NCBI GenBank assembly: GCA_020796225.1
Contig: CM036754.1
Location: 67,324,000-67,387,999 of the forward strand
Source: Arion vulgaris
Taxonomy: Eukaryota; Mollusca; Gastropoda; Stylommatophora; Arionidae
Direction of reading: 5' to 3'
DNA length: 64,000 nt
Numbering within the stretch: position 1 is the first letter of the stretch; the number at the start of each line of letters is the position of its first letter. The notes beneath the pieces are model-generated. The model saw only the letters and a program-made list of their open reading frames with translations, did not search any database and was not told the origin of the DNA. Shown piece after piece: positions 63,956-64,000 of the stretch. A program made the translations under genes and the position numbers.

Positions 63956-64000
63956 TCGAGGCCAGTTTGGGCAAACAACTTTCGGTGTGCATAGGGTACG

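Overview
This is eukaryotic, intron-bearing, repeat-saturated DNA. Every protein-coding exon I can support is on the minus strand. The rest is mostly non-LTR retrotransposon debris, tRNA-derived and U2-snRNA-derived SINEs, and at least 25 different tandem arrays, which by my tally fill about a third of the window. The animal gene families, the huge introns, the RTE-like LINE tails and the mix of SINEs suggest a lophotrochozoan, most likely a gastropod mollusc. That placement is inference, not proof.

Two host genes are present and both encode sulfotransferases. (1) A nearly complete CHST15-like Golgi carbohydrate sulfotransferase (N-acetylgalactosamine 4-sulfate 6-O-sulfotransferase family) runs on the minus strand from a start codon at 52492 to a stop at 29329. 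I reconstructed nine coding exons from splice sites, phase continuity and family similarity, giving about 465 residues. They are a type II membrane anchor, a stem, the 5'-PSB motif (exon 3), the 3'-PB motif (split across exons 5 and 6) and a family-typical C-terminus. (2) The first three exons of a cytosolic sulfotransferase (SULT family) lie at 14361-14329, 10386-10200 and 3303-3131. They end at a clean donor, so the rest of the gene should lie beyond the left edge.

Layout: 1-1160 satellite; 1160-14415 the SULT gene with LINEs, SINEs, a 30-bp array and an unrecognised GC-rich repeat; 14.4-29.3 kb intergenic, dominated by a 32-bp array (17.1-19.97 kb) and a 48-bp array (20.7-23.87 kb); 29.3-52.5 kb the CHST15-like gene, with LINEs, SINEs and satellites in its introns; 52.5-64 kb more LINE tails, a 1.58-kb tandem duplication, several satellites and an RNase H-bearing LINE remnant.

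The recurring theme is that many tandem arrays start at the end of, or inside, a transposable element. In four places the 3' end of a LINE passes straight into an array whose unit contains LINE sequence, or an array abuts it. In another place a short SINE segment that is single-copy elsewhere in the window is amplified about ninefold. I see no new enzymatic system. The best leads are this element-to-satellite conversion, a U2-snRNA-derived SINE, a structured GC-rich repeat I cannot classify, and LINE insertions about 20 nt from splice donors.
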